Under the pieces are notes generated by a model. The model was not told where the DNA came from and searched no databases. It saw only the letters and a list, made by a program, of their open reading frames with translations. DNA of 30,900 bases, taken from positions 1 through 30,900 of the forward strand of contig SFIW01000025.1 in the NCBI GenBank assembly GCA_004556055.1, written 5' to 3'. The stretch is from Planctomycetaceae bacterium. GTDB lineage: Bacteria; Planctomycetota; Planctomycetia; Pirellulales; Thermoguttaceae. This document shows, in pieces, positions 15,772 to 24,403 of this stretch. Every line of letters begins with the position of its first letter. The stretch's first letter is position 1. Made by a program: the position numbers and the translations under genes.

Positions 15772-17181
15772 ATGAACGTTAATTTATATTTACTTGCGAT
15801 CTTCGCGATCTTCGCGTCCTTAAATTCCAATTCTCTCCAGGCGCAAGACGCGAGCGCTACGTCATGGGATCCTTCCGCGACGGCGGAGTCCCTGCCCCTA
15901 GAACCTTATTCGCCCCCGCAAGGACTATTCCCCCTCTTCCCGTGGGATCATCTCCAAAGTTGGGGCGCCGATTATCAGAGTCTCGAAGAAGCCATGGCTT
16001 CGATGCGCGAATGTGAGTTCACTCTCTCCGCTTTCGTCGATACCCTCGACAAGGCGAATGAAGCGAATAAGAACGGACTCCTCTGCCTCTATGAGACGGG
16101 GGTGGAGATCTTCGACGATCGAGAGCTCACGGCGCAAGAAATCGCCGAAAAGTGCGCAAAAATTGACGAAACGATCGAAAAGGTCGTTCAGGAGACGAAA
16201 GATCTCCCCAACGTGATCGGCTATTACGTCGTCGACGAACCCGGCGCGTATAAGTTCAAAGCGCTCGCCGCCGCCGTCGCCGCCGTTAAAAAATACGCTC
16301 CTGGAAAACTCGCGTATATCAACCTCTATCCCGGTTACGCGTCGACAATCGGCGCGGACGTCGATTCACAACTCGGCGTCTACTCGTATGAGGAATACCT
16401 GGAACGATTCGTTCAAGAGGTCAAGCCTCAATTCCTGAGCTACGACAACTATATGATCGAATATTCGGAAGACATGCGCGAACCGACCCGCGCCCACGTC
16501 TTCTTTACCGATCTCTTCACCGTTCGAAAAATTGCTCTGAAGTATAATTTGCCGATCTGGTTCATCGGAAGTAGCCTCTGCATCCAGAAAGAATCCTCTC
16601 CGCCTACCCCTGCGCGATTGGCGCTCCAGTCCTACTTGCCCCTCGCCGCTGGCGCTCGCGCTATGACTTGGTTCCTGTACTATCCCCTCGGATGGAAATA
16701 TTCTCCCATCGATCGCGACGGAAAGAAGACCCTTACCTGGATGTACATGCGCGACGTCAACGTTCAAGTGAAGAATATCGGCGGCTATCTCGCTAATTTC
16801 AAATCGACCGATATGGGAATGGATCCGATCTATACCCGCGAAGAAGCCCCCTCTCTTCCGCAATTTCCCCCCGTGCCTCAAAAGGTCTTGCCCTCTCTCA
16901 AAGGAAGATATTCCGGAAACGCCGTTATCAACAAACCGACGAAAATCGCCGTCGGAGAATTTGAGAGTCTCGACGGAAACGCCGTCGCCGCTTTGGCGGT
17001 TAATATGGATTTTGACTCTTCTGTATGCCTGACCTTCGAAAAACCTCAAGGTTTTAATACCTTGAAGGTCGTCTCCCCTGTCGACGGTTCCGAAAAAATC
17101 ATCGATAATGAGGAAGCGTTCCAAAAAGAAGGATTCTGGATTATTCCTGGCCACGGAACGCTCTTTGTTTGGGAAAAGTAA
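15772..17181 (+). CDS. Secreted TIM-barrel glycoside hydrolase-like protein
   Basis: A 469-residue exported protein. It has a signal peptide (L-Y-L-L-A-I-F-A-I-F-A-S, with cleavage likely after L-Q-A) and AGGAG eight bases before ATG 15772. The body reads like a beta/alpha barrel: V-I-G-Y-Y-V-V-D-E-P (about 148-157) places an Asp-Glu pair at the end of a strand, as for the acid/base residue of clan GH-A enzymes, and F-L-S-Y-D-N-Y and M-T-W-F-L-Y-Y follow as further barrel strands. The last ~90 residues look like a C-terminal beta domain ending G-H-G-T-L-F-V-W. I cannot name a GH family. It is followed after 76 bases by a small membrane protein gene and then a LysR gene, possibly co-transcribed. 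Confidence 0.65.
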   Translation: MNVNLYLLAIFAIFASLNSNSLQAQDASATSWDPSATAESLPLEPYSPPQGLFPLFPWDHLQSWGADYQSLEEAMASMRECEFTLSAFVDTLDKANEANKNGLLCLYETGVEIFDDRELTAQEIAEKCAKIDETIEKVVQETKDLPNVIGYYVVDEPGAYKFKALAAAVAAVKKYAPGKLAYINLYPGYASTIGADVDSQLGVYSYEEYLERFVQEVKPQFLSYDNYMIEYSEDMREPTRAHVFFTDLFTVRKIALKYNLPIWFIGSSLCIQKESSPPTPARLALQSYLPLAAGARAMTWFLYYPLGWKYSPIDRDGKKTLTWMYMRDVNVQVKNIGGYLANFKSTDMGMDPIYTREEAPSLPQFPPVPQKVLPSLKGRYSGNAVINKPTKIAVGEFESLDGNAVAALAVNMDFDSSVCLTFEKPQGFNTLKVVSPVDGSEKIIDNEEAFQKEGFWIIPGHGTLFVWEK

Positions 17182-17257
17182 GGAACGTTACCGCGTGGCG
17201 CGTTCCTCCGATTCAACGCGCCGCGCATCCGCTTTTTGGGACTTCCGAGAGCCTTTC

Positions 17258-18019
17258 ATGAAACGTTTCCTCGAGTATTGTGTCGGTTCGATCCTCGTCT
17301 TTTTCGCCGTCTTTGGACTCTTCTCTTTCGCTCTCTTCTTAGAGACTGTCGAAATGGCCGAGAGAGGACTCGCCCCCGTGACCGGAGACTTTTTTCTCGA
17401 ACCCTTCTTTGCTTTGACGCGCTCTGCCGTGGGATTCTTGCTCCTCTTGGCGCCTATTCATCTCCTTGCGACTCTTCTCGTCGCGTGGGCCTATCGGATG
17501 AGCGGATCGCTCTTCGTGAGAAAAAAGAATCCCCTCCCAACTCCCGAAGAACTTAAGGCCGCCGAAAGCGAAGGCTCTCCCTCTCTCGCCGCGAAAAAAT
17601 CGCGTCCCGTTATCAACGTTTTCGCCGCCCCCTTCTTCGCCCTCGTCGTCGTCATGCCGATCGTCGGAAGAGGCTCCCTCATGCAATTCAATCGCGTCGC
17701 GGGGTTCCTTCAAGAACATCTCGCCGCGCCGATGGCGACCGCGTTAGCTGGCAAAGATATGACGCGCGCTATCTCCGACGTCGTCGAAGAGCCGCTCGAT
17801 AAAAAAAATGACGCTTTCGACGACGGAATGAGCGCGAGCGATACGGATCTCTACTACGAGTCCGAGGAATCCGACTCCTTAGATTATGATTTCGACGAAC
17901 CGGGGGAGGGGGAAAACGCCGCCGTTGACGACGATCCCTATCACAATCCCCTCGACGACGTCGCTCCTATCTCGCAGGAGAAGGACGAACCGCGCGACGA
18001 CGCCACGACGCTCGAATAA
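17258..18019 (+). CDS. Membrane protein with acidic C-terminal tail, unknown function
   Basis: A 253-residue protein. Hydrophobic segments near residues 8-28, 50-75 and 110-130 suggest two or three membrane spans. The C-terminal third is very acidic (D-D-G-M-S-A-S-D-T-D, E-E-S-D-S-L-D-Y-D-F-D-E) and probably disordered. The start at 17258 is preferred because GAGAG lies six bases upstream, whereas a start at 17108 would overlap the preceding gene by 74 bases and prepend an unlikely basic leader. A DUF502-like membrane architecture is possible but I cannot confirm it. Only 29 bases separate it from the LysR gene. Confidence 0.55.
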   Translation: MKRFLEYCVGSILVFFAVFGLFSFALFLETVEMAERGLAPVTGDFFLEPFFALTRSAVGFLLLLAPIHLLATLLVAWAYRMSGSLFVRKKNPLPTPEELKAAESEGSPSLAAKKSRPVINVFAAPFFALVVVMPIVGRGSLMQFNRVAGFLQEHLAAPMATALAGKDMTRAISDVVEEPLDKKNDAFDDGMSASDTDLYYESEESDSLDYDFDEPGEGENAAVDDDPYHNPLDDVAPISQEKDEPRDDATTLE

Positions 18020-18048
18020 AATCTTCTAGTCTCCTTGATCTGATTCCC

Positions 18049-18954
18049 ATGACTCTTCTCCAGTTGAAATATATCGTCGTCATCGCCGAAACGGGCTCTA
18101 TCAGCGAAGCCGCGAAGAAGCTGTATATTGCTCAGCCGAGTCTAAGCTTAGCGGTGAAGGAGCTTGAAAAGGAATTGGGGATCGTTATCTTCAGTAGGAC
18201 GAACAAGGGCGTCGTCCTATCTGCCGAAGGGGAAGAGTTTTTGGGATACGCAAGGCAAGTCATCGAACAGACGAATCTCATCCAAGAGCGATACATGGGA
18301 TCCGCCCCCGTCAAGAGGCTCTTCTGCGTCTCCACTCAGCACTATTCCTTTGCGGTGGAGGCGTTTGTCGATCTTCTCAAAGAGTATGGCGGCGAGAAAT
18401 ATCTCTTTCGAATTCGAGAAACTCAGACCTACGAACTGATCGAGGACGTCGCGAAGTTGCGAAGCGAGGTCGGCGTTCTTTATCTGAATCACTTCAACGA
18501 GACGGTGCTGCGGCGGACGCTGCGCGAAAAAGAGCTCCTCTTCCATCCCTTATTTACCGCGCGGCCCCACGTCTTCGTCTCTTCCTCCAGCCCCCTGGCG
18601 TCAAAAGCGTCGATCTCTCTCGACGAACTCGCCGATTATCCGAGGCTCTCCTTCGAGCAGGGGGAACACAATTCTTTCTATTTCTCCGAAGAGATTCTTA
18701 GCGCTCTAGAGAGACCGAAGGATATCGTCGTCTCCGATCGCGCGACCCTCTTTAATCTTCTCATCGGACTCAACGGCTATACGATTTGTTCCGGAGTCAT
18801 TAACGAAGAGTTGAACGGACCGAACATCGTCGCGGTTCCTCTCGACGTCGACGATCGCATGGAGATCGGCTACGTGACGAATCGTAAAGCCGCGTTGACG
18901 ACCTTTGGACAGCGGTACGTCGAAGCGTTGAAGAGGCGTTGCGGCGTTTCATAA
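18049..18954 (+). CDS. LysR-family transcriptional regulator, probably sulfur-related
   Basis: A 301-residue regulator. The N-terminal winged helix-turn-helix (about 1-60) shows the LysR signature G-S-I-S-E-A-A-K-K-L-Y-I-A-Q-P-S-L-S, with K-E-L-E-K-E-L-G next. The rest is a periplasmic-binding-protein-like effector domain, which in CysB-type members senses O-acetylserine-like metabolites or sulfur compounds. It is clearly paralogous to the regulator at 29986: shared features include S-R-T-N-K-G-V versus I-R-T-N-R-G-V, E-I/V-G-V-L-Y-L, D-R-A-T and G-Y-T-I/L-C-S-G-V-I. No obvious ribosome site precedes ATG 18049, suggesting coupling with the upstream gene or weak initiation. Its position before metE and the sulfate genes suggests sulfur control; this is inferred. 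Confidence 0.85.
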   Translation: MTLLQLKYIVVIAETGSISEAAKKLYIAQPSLSLAVKELEKELGIVIFSRTNKGVVLSAEGEEFLGYARQVIEQTNLIQERYMGSAPVKRLFCVSTQHYSFAVEAFVDLLKEYGGEKYLFRIRETQTYELIEDVAKLRSEVGVLYLNHFNETVLRRTLREKELLFHPLFTARPHVFVSSSSPLASKASISLDELADYPRLSFEQGEHNSFYFSEEILSALERPKDIVVSDRATLFNLLIGLNGYTICSGVINEELNGPNIVAVPLDVDDRMEIGYVTNRKAALTTFGQRYVEALKRRCGVS

Positions 18955-18965
18955 TCCCCTCTTGG

Positions 18966-18982
18966 TATAGGCTCAGACTATA
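18966..18982. promoter_or_regulatory. Candidate LysR box upstream of metE
   Basis: TATAG, 7 bases, CTATA forms a perfect dyad containing the T-N11-A core (T18968 to A18980) typical of LysR-family sites. It ends 22 bases before the -35 box of the metE promoter, the usual activator position, and lies directly after the LysR gene. Confidence 0.45.
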
Positions 18983-19004
18983 TCAAACAGCCGTTTTGTA
19001 TTAT

Positions 19005-19032
19005 TTTACAGTTTTTTAGAAGCCGATATAAT
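19005..19032 (+). promoter_or_regulatory. metE promoter
   Basis: TTTACA (19005-19010), a 16-base spacer and a perfect TATAAT (19027-19032) predict a start near 19039 and a leader of about 87 bases. The leader contains the palindrome GAAGCGCTTC (about 19067-19076) but is too short for a typical SAM or cobalamin riboswitch. Confidence 0.65.
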
Positions 19033-19125
19033 AAAGAACAACTAATGTTGGCCCTTAAAAACGAAGAAGCGCTTCGTCGTTTCACGTTAATGTGATTGAC
19101 TCGTAAAGTTAGAATGTGAGATAAG

Positions 19126-21396
19126 ATGGATTATTCGATTATTGGTTTTCCGCGCATTGGCGCGCATCGCGAGTTGAAGTTCGCGACAGAAAAGTATTTC
19201 CGCGGCGAAATTTCCGCCGAAGAACTCAAGAACACCGTCGTTGCGCAGCGTGAAGCGCAGTGGAAGTTGCAGAAGGACGCCGGTGTTTCCTACATTCCCT
19301 CCAACGACTATTCTCTTTACGACGGCGTTCTCGACGCCGCCTTCATGCTCAACGCGATACCTGTGCGCTACGCCTCCACCGGCCTTTCAGATTTAGACGT
19401 CTATTTCGCGATGGCTCACGGATATCAGGGAGAGAAGGGGGACGTTAAGGCCTTCACCATGAAGAAGTGGTTCAACACGAACTATCACTACATGGTTCCC
19501 GAACTTGACGACGATATGACGATTAAACTTCGTCCCGAAGCGCTCGTCGACGCGTTCCGTCAGGCCGAAGCGCTCGGTATTAAGACGAAGCCCGTCGTCG
19601 TCGGCCCTTTCACCTTCCTCAAACTTGCCAAAACGACCGGCTCCAAGACGAAGGCGGATTTTTTACCCGCGATCCTCAACGCCTACGAAGAGCTCCTGGG
19701 CGTTTGCAATTCCCTCGGCGCCGAATGGCTCCAGCTTGACGAACCGTCTCTGGTTACCGACTTGACCGCCGACGAAATCGCTCTCTTCGTCTCTATCTAC
19801 GAAAAGCTCTTGGCGAAAAAAGGCTCTTTGCGCGTTCTCGCTCAGACATACTTTGGCGACGTGCGCGACTGCTACAAAGAACTCTGCGCCTTGGACTTTG
19901 ACGCGATCGGACTCGATTTCGTCGAAGGAAAACGTTCCGCCGAACTCGTCGCCGCAAACGGCTTCCCCGCCGACAAGATCCTCTTTGCGGGAGTCGTCAA
20001 CGGAAAGAATATCTGGCGTTGCAATTACAAGACTGCGCTTGACAAAGTCAACGCTCTCCGCGCCTACGCCAAGCAGATCGTTCTCAACACTTCCTGCTCC
20101 CTCCTTCACGTTCCGTACACGATCTCCAACGAATCGAAGTTGGACTCCAACGTGATCAAGTTCTTCGCCTTCGCCGTAGAGAAGCTCGTCGAACTCAAGG
20201 AATTGGGCAGACTGGCGGAACTCAAGGAGTATCAAAGCGATTCCGCTTACGTCGCAAACCAAGAGCTCCTCACGAAGGACAACTCACGAACCGACGCCGA
20301 CGTTCAGAGTCAAATCGCCGCCCTTACCGACGCCGATTTCAAGCGTCCTCAGCCGCGTAAAGAACGTCAGGATCTTCAGCGCAAAGTTCTCAATCTCCCG
20401 CTACTACCCACCACGACTATCGGTTCCTTCCCGCAGACCGCCGAAGTTCGGCAGAATCGCGCGAAGTTCAGAAAGGGCGAAATCTCCGAAGAAACTTACC
20501 GCGCTAAGGCGAAGGATTTCATCCGACAGTGCGTTGCTCTTCAGGAAGAAATCGGACTCGACGTCCTCGTTCACGGCGAATTTGAACGAAACGACATGGT
20601 CGAATTCTTTGGCGAGAATCTCGACGGCTACGTCTTCACCGAAAACGCGTGGGTTCAGTCTTACGGTACGCGCGGCGTAAAACCCCCGATAGTCTTCGCC
20701 GACGTCAAACGCAAGAAGTCCATCACTACAGATTACATCAGCTACGCCAACTCCTTGACTAAAAAAGACGTCAAGGGAATGCTCACCGGCCCCGTTACGA
20801 TCCTCAACTGGTCTTTCCCGCGCGAAGACGTTTCCCTCCAGGAAATGATGTATCAGATCGGGTTGGCTATTCGCGGCGAAGTTATGGAGCTGGAAGCTGC
20901 GGGCGTGCGCGTCATCCAGATCGACGAAGCCGCTTTGCGCGAGAAGCTTCCTCTCCGTCGCGCCGATTGGCACGAAGAATATCTCGATTTCGCTATCAAA
21001 GCTTTCAGACTTTGCAGCGCCAAGGTCAAGCCTGAAACGCAAATCCACACCCACATGTGCTATAGCGAATTCGAAGATATCATCCCCGAAATCGATTCGA
21101 TGGACGCCGACGTCATTACCTTCGAAGCCTCTCGCTCGAAGCTTACCATCCTTGACAGCCTCAAGGAAAACAACTTCGAAACCGAAGTCGGACCCGGCGT
21201 TTACGATATTCACTCGCCTCGCGTTCCGAGCGTCGAGGAAATCGAAGTCGGCGTTAAGAAGATGCTCGAAAAGATTCCCGTCGAGAATCTCTGGATCAAT
21301 CCGGACTGCGGTCTCAAGACTCGCGGCGAAACCGAGACGGTCGCCAGCCTCAAGAATCTAGTTCAGGCGGCGCGCGAATTGCGTAAAACTCTCTGA
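19126..21396 (+). CDS. metE: Cobalamin-independent methionine synthase
   Basis: A 756-residue cytoplasmic enzyme that transfers the methyl group of 5-methyltetrahydropteroyl-triglutamate to homocysteine, forming methionine without vitamin B12. Both halves of the double-barrel protein are intact: the N-terminal half begins I-I-G-F-P-R-I-G-A-H-R-E-L-K, and the C-terminal half begins T-T-I-G-S-F-P-Q-T. The zinc ligands are His643 and Cys645 (T-H-M-C-Y), Glu667 (I-T-F-E-A-S-R) and Cys728 (N-P-D-C-G-L-K-T-R). Length is normal. It has its own promoter and terminator. It lies between a LysR gene and the sulfate transporter operon, placing the final step of methionine synthesis beside the pathway that supplies reduced sulfur. 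Confidence 0.97.
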   Translation: MDYSIIGFPRIGAHRELKFATEKYFRGEISAEELKNTVVAQREAQWKLQKDAGVSYIPSNDYSLYDGVLDAAFMLNAIPVRYASTGLSDLDVYFAMAHGYQGEKGDVKAFTMKKWFNTNYHYMVPELDDDMTIKLRPEALVDAFRQAEALGIKTKPVVVGPFTFLKLAKTTGSKTKADFLPAILNAYEELLGVCNSLGAEWLQLDEPSLVTDLTADEIALFVSIYEKLLAKKGSLRVLAQTYFGDVRDCYKELCALDFDAIGLDFVEGKRSAELVAANGFPADKILFAGVVNGKNIWRCNYKTALDKVNALRAYAKQIVLNTSCSLLHVPYTISNESKLDSNVIKFFAFAVEKLVELKELGRLAELKEYQSDSAYVANQELLTKDNSRTDADVQSQIAALTDADFKRPQPRKERQDLQRKVLNLPLLPTTTIGSFPQTAEVRQNRAKFRKGEISEETYRAKAKDFIRQCVALQEEIGLDVLVHGEFERNDMVEFFGENLDGYVFTENAWVQSYGTRGVKPPIVFADVKRKKSITTDYISYANSLTKKDVKGMLTGPVTILNWSFPREDVSLQEMMYQIGLAIRGEVMELEAAGVRVIQIDEAALREKLPLRRADWHEEYLDFAIKAFRLCSAKVKPETQIHTHMCYSEFEDIIPEIDSMDADVITFEASRSKLTILDSLKENNFETEVGPGVYDIHSPRVPSVEEIEVGVKKMLEKIPVENLWINPDCGLKTRGETETVASLKNLVQAARELRKTL

Positions 21397-21422
21397 GCCT
21401 TTCTACTGAAAACTCCTATTGA

Positions 21423-21454
21423 AAAGGGACGCTTAACGGCGTCCCTTTACTTTT
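21423..21454 (+). terminator. metE terminator
   Basis: AAAGGGACGC (21423-21432) pairs perfectly with GCGTCCCTTT (21439-21448) around a 6-base loop, followed by ACTTTT. It separates metE from the sulfate transport operon. Confidence 0.8.
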
Positions 21455-21471
21455 GGGTTATCGATTTTTTT

Positions 21472-21494
21472 TATAGAAAAGTTCACTATTATAG
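21472..21494. promoter_or_regulatory. Candidate LysR-type dyad upstream of the sulfate transporter operon
   Basis: TATAG (21472-21476), 9 bases, CTAT (21486-21489), then a second ATAG (21491-21494), lies immediately before the -35 box at 21497. It uses the same half-sites as the dyad upstream of metE but with wider spacing. Confidence 0.35.
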
Positions 21495-21496
21495 AT

Positions 21497-21524
21497 TTGA
21501 CAGCGTTCAAGACAGTAGTAAAAT
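21497..21524 (+). promoter_or_regulatory. Promoter of the sulfate transporter operon
   Basis: A perfect TTGACA (21497-21502), a 16-base spacer and TAAAAT (21519-21524) predict a start near 21531. The leader contains repeated TACT/AGTA motifs (21539-21544, 21550-21553, 21562-21567) that could form a small hairpin or operator. Confidence 0.65.
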
Positions 21525-21585
21525 CTGGTCATTCAATACTTACTAAAACAGTAGGAATTAAAGTAAGGTTTTAGGAGATAATGAG

Positions 21586-22650
21586 ATGAATGGATTTTGG
21601 AAGAATTGGAAAGCGCTTGGCCTCGTCGGATCGATATTTGTTTCGGGACTCCTTGGCGGATGCGCGAAGCAGGGGGACGGCTCAATAGAAATAGTGAACG
21701 TTTCTTATGACCCAACGCGTGAGTTGTACGAGGCGTACAATCCCCTTTTTGAGAAGTTCTATAAGGAGAAGACGGGTCAAGACGTGGTGGTTACGCAATC
21801 GCACGGGGGCTCGGGAAAGCAGGCGCTTGAAGTGGCGAACGGACTTCCTGCGGACGTTGTGACGCTTGCGCTGGAAGGGGACGTCGACGTCGTCGCGAAA
21901 GCGGGGTTGATCGATCCTGGCTATGTCGACGAGTTTGAAGGGAAGAGTTCGCCCTACACTTCCGCGATCGTCTTTTTAGTGCGAGCGGGTAATCCTAAGA
22001 AGATTCGCGACTGGAACGATCTAACGCGGCAGGACGTCGCCGTCGTGACGCCGAACCCGAAGACGTCGGGGGGCGCGATGTGGAATTATCTCGCGGCCTG
22101 GCGATACTTTGAAAAGCAGGGAGCGAGCGAGGAAGAGGTTAAGGCTTCGATCAAGACTCTTTATAAAAACGTGGTGGCGCTCGATTCGGGCGCGAGAGGC
22201 GCGACGACCTCTTTTGTCGAGAATGGTCAGGGAGACGTTTTGATCGCGTGGGAAAACGAAGCGTTCCTGTCCTTGCGCGAATATCCTGGAAAATATGAAA
22301 TCGTCATTCCGAGCGTATCGATCTTGTGCCAGCCCACCGTCGCAGTGGTCGACGCGGTCGCAAGGAAGCACGGAACGGAAGAGGTTGCCAAAGAGTACTT
22401 GCAAAACCTCTATTCTCCCGAAGCTCAACGCCTTATCGTCGAGAATTTCTATCGACCCGCAGATCCTGAGACGTACGCGCTCTTTGTCAACGAGAATCCT
22501 GGAGACGCGATTACCGTAATTCCTGAGGACGGAAAGTGGATCAACGACAAGGTTGAAAGAGTCGATATCGAACATTTTGGAGGCTGGGAAGCGGCTCGTA
22601 AAAAGCACTTCGTCGACGGCGGGGTCTTCGATTCTATCTACGAAAGGTAA
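21586..22650 (+). CDS. sbp: Sulfate ABC transporter substrate-binding lipoprotein
   Basis: A 354-residue extracytoplasmic protein that captures sulfate (or thiosulfate) for the CysTWA transporter. It begins with a signal sequence and lipobox L-G-G-C (Cys26), so it is probably membrane-anchored rather than free. The family's ligand-binding stretches are clear: V-S-Y-D-P-T-R-E-L-Y-E, Q-S-H-G-G-S-G-K-Q, N-P-K-T-S-G-G-A-M-W-N-Y-L-A-A-W, V-L-I-A-W-E-N-E-A and N-F-Y-R-P. TAGGAG precedes the start. It heads a four-gene operon with cysT 46 bases downstream. Whether it prefers sulfate or thiosulfate cannot be told from sequence; neighbouring reduction genes favour sulfate. Confidence 0.95.
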   Translation: MNGFWKNWKALGLVGSIFVSGLLGGCAKQGDGSIEIVNVSYDPTRELYEAYNPLFEKFYKEKTGQDVVVTQSHGGSGKQALEVANGLPADVVTLALEGDVDVVAKAGLIDPGYVDEFEGKSSPYTSAIVFLVRAGNPKKIRDWNDLTRQDVAVVTPNPKTSGGAMWNYLAAWRYFEKQGASEEEVKASIKTLYKNVVALDSGARGATTSFVENGQGDVLIAWENEAFLSLREYPGKYEIVIPSVSILCQPTVAVVDAVARKHGTEEVAKEYLQNLYSPEAQRLIVENFYRPADPETYALFVNENPGDAITVIPEDGKWINDKVERVDIEHFGGWEAARKKHFVDGGVFDSIYER

Positions 22651-22696
22651 CGCCTTGAGGATCGATCGCTTCAATTTAACTTAGGAGTTATCTGGT

Positions 22697-23536
22697 ATGA
22701 AAAGGTTTAGAAATCGGAGCGTTATCCCCGGCTTTGGACTCTCCTTTGGATTGACGATCTCAATCTTGAGCTTGATCGTCGTCATCCCCCTTTGTTCGCT
22801 CGTCTTGTTTTCCGCCCAATTAACCGTCAAGGAATTTTGGGACGCCGTGACTGCGCCGCGAATTCTCGCGAGCTATGCGGTTTCGCTTAAAACCGCCTTT
22901 ATCGCCGCCGCGATCAACGCCGTGATGGGACTTATCCTGGCGTGGACTATCGTTCGTTACGACTTTCCGGGGAAACGCTTGATCGACGGGGCTATTGAGT
23001 TGCCCTTCGCGCTTCCGACCGCCGTCGCGGGTATCTCATTGACTTACATGACGACGAACAAGGGGCTCGTTGGATCCTTTTTTCACCGGTACTTCGACGT
23101 CGATATTGCCTACACTTCTTTGGGCATTGTCGTGGCGCTCATCTTTATCGGAATTCCCTTTGTGGTGAGAACTGTTCAGCCAGTCCTTGAGAAGATTGAT
23201 ATCCAGTATGAGGAAGCCGCGTTTTTACTCGGCGCGAATCGGTGGAAAATTTTCACGACCGTTATCCTGCCGGAGCTGATTCCCGCGCTCCTTTCGGGCT
23301 TTTCGCTCGCCTTTGCGCGGGGATTAGGGGAGTACGGAAGCGTCGTCTTCATCTCGGGGAATATCCCATATAAGACGGAAATTGCGCCTCTTATGATCAT
23401 GGCTCAGCTTCAGGAATACGATTACGCGAGCGCCACAAGCATCGCTCTCGTCATGTTGTTCTTCGCTTTCGTGATTTTGTCTGTCAACGCGTACGTGCAA
23501 GCGCGTACGGCGAGACGCGTAAACGCGAACGCGTAG
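22697..23536 (+). CDS. cysT: Sulfate ABC transporter permease CysT (CysU)
   Basis: A 279-residue inner-membrane permease with about six transmembrane helices. The conserved cytoplasmic loop that contacts the ATPase (E-E-A-A-F-L-L-G-A-N-R-W, with I-L-P at its end) lies near residues 172-195. It is the first of two permease subunits that together form the sulfate channel. The start is preceded by TAGGAGT. It lies 13 bases before cysW and belongs to the same operon as the binding protein. Confidence 0.95.
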   Translation: MKRFRNRSVIPGFGLSFGLTISILSLIVVIPLCSLVLFSAQLTVKEFWDAVTAPRILASYAVSLKTAFIAAAINAVMGLILAWTIVRYDFPGKRLIDGAIELPFALPTAVAGISLTYMTTNKGLVGSFFHRYFDVDIAYTSLGIVVALIFIGIPFVVRTVQPVLEKIDIQYEEAAFLLGANRWKIFTTVILPELIPALLSGFSLAFARGLGEYGSVVFISGNIPYKTEIAPLMIMAQLQEYDYASATSIALVMLFFAFVILSVNAYVQARTARRVNANA

Positions 23537-23549
23537 AGGGGAGAGAAAG

Positions 23550-24389
23550 ATGAAAGAAGTTGTGATAAGAAAAAATAGCGGACCGCTGAAGGCCTTCTGC
23601 ATTGCGTCGAGCGCCCTCTTTTTGATCCTCTTTATGGCGACGCCTCTGGCGTATATCCTCTACGTCGCCTTGAGACAGGGCGTCAAAGCGTATTGGACCT
23701 CGATTTCCGATCCCTACGCTGTCAAAGCCGCCGTGCTGACTCTCGAGACTACAATATGGGCGATCGTTGTTAATTCGATCTTTGGAATCGTTTCCGCTTG
23801 GTGCGTCACCAAGTACGCGTTTCATGGAAAGAAGCTTATTTCAGCGCTCATCGATCTGCCCGTCGCCGTGTCGCCTATTATTGCCGGTCTCGTCTTCATA
23901 TTGACTTTTGGTCGACAAAGTTGGTTGTATCCGTACCTCGAAAAAGCGGGGATTCAGATCGTTTTCGCGACGCCGGGCGTTGTCCTTGCGACGATATTTG
24001 TGACCTTCCCCTTCATTTCGCGAGAACTCATCCCCGTTCTCTCGGCGCAAGGAACCGACGAAGAGGAAGCCGCCGCCCTCATGGGCGCCAAAACGTGGAC
24101 AATTTTCAGAAACGTGACCCTTCCCCATATCAAATGGGCGCTCCTATACGGCGTCATTTTATGCGCCGCGCGCGCAATGGGGGAATTCGGCGCCGTCTCC
24201 GTTCTCTCGGGACACCTGCGCGGAAAAACAAACACTTTGCCGTTGTATGTCGAGCTCTTGTATCAAGGATACGACTTCACCGGAGCTTTCGCCGCCTCGA
24301 GTATTTTAGTTATATGCGCCGTTCTGATTCTTATTCTGCGCGTTTGGCTGGAGAAAAAAGGCGGTAAGGATCTCGATCTTCGTAAATAA
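23550..24389 (+). CDS. cysW: Sulfate ABC transporter permease CysW
   Basis: A 279-residue inner-membrane permease, the partner of CysT. The coupling loop reads E-E-E-A-A-A-L-M-G-A-K-T-W and is followed by V-T-L-P. About six hydrophobic segments are visible, beginning with the span near residues 15-37. GGGGAGAG precedes the start. It is tightly spaced between cysT (13 bases) and cysA (14 bases). Same length as CysT, as expected from the shared ancestry of the pair. Confidence 0.95.
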   Translation: MKEVVIRKNSGPLKAFCIASSALFLILFMATPLAYILYVALRQGVKAYWTSISDPYAVKAAVLTLETTIWAIVVNSIFGIVSAWCVTKYAFHGKKLISALIDLPVAVSPIIAGLVFILTFGRQSWLYPYLEKAGIQIVFATPGVVLATIFVTFPFISRELIPVLSAQGTDEEEAAALMGAKTWTIFRNVTLPHIKWALLYGVILCAARAMGEFGAVSVLSGHLRGKTNTLPLYVELLYQGYDFTGAFAASSILVICAVLILILRVWLEKKGGKDLDLRK

Positions 24390-24403
24390 AGGAAAGGATA
24401 CGA

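Noticed and set aside
19033..19125. Possible SAM or cobalamin riboswitch in the metE leader
   Set aside because: The leader is only about 87 bases and shows just a short GAAGCGCTTC dyad, with none of the conserved riboswitch cores.
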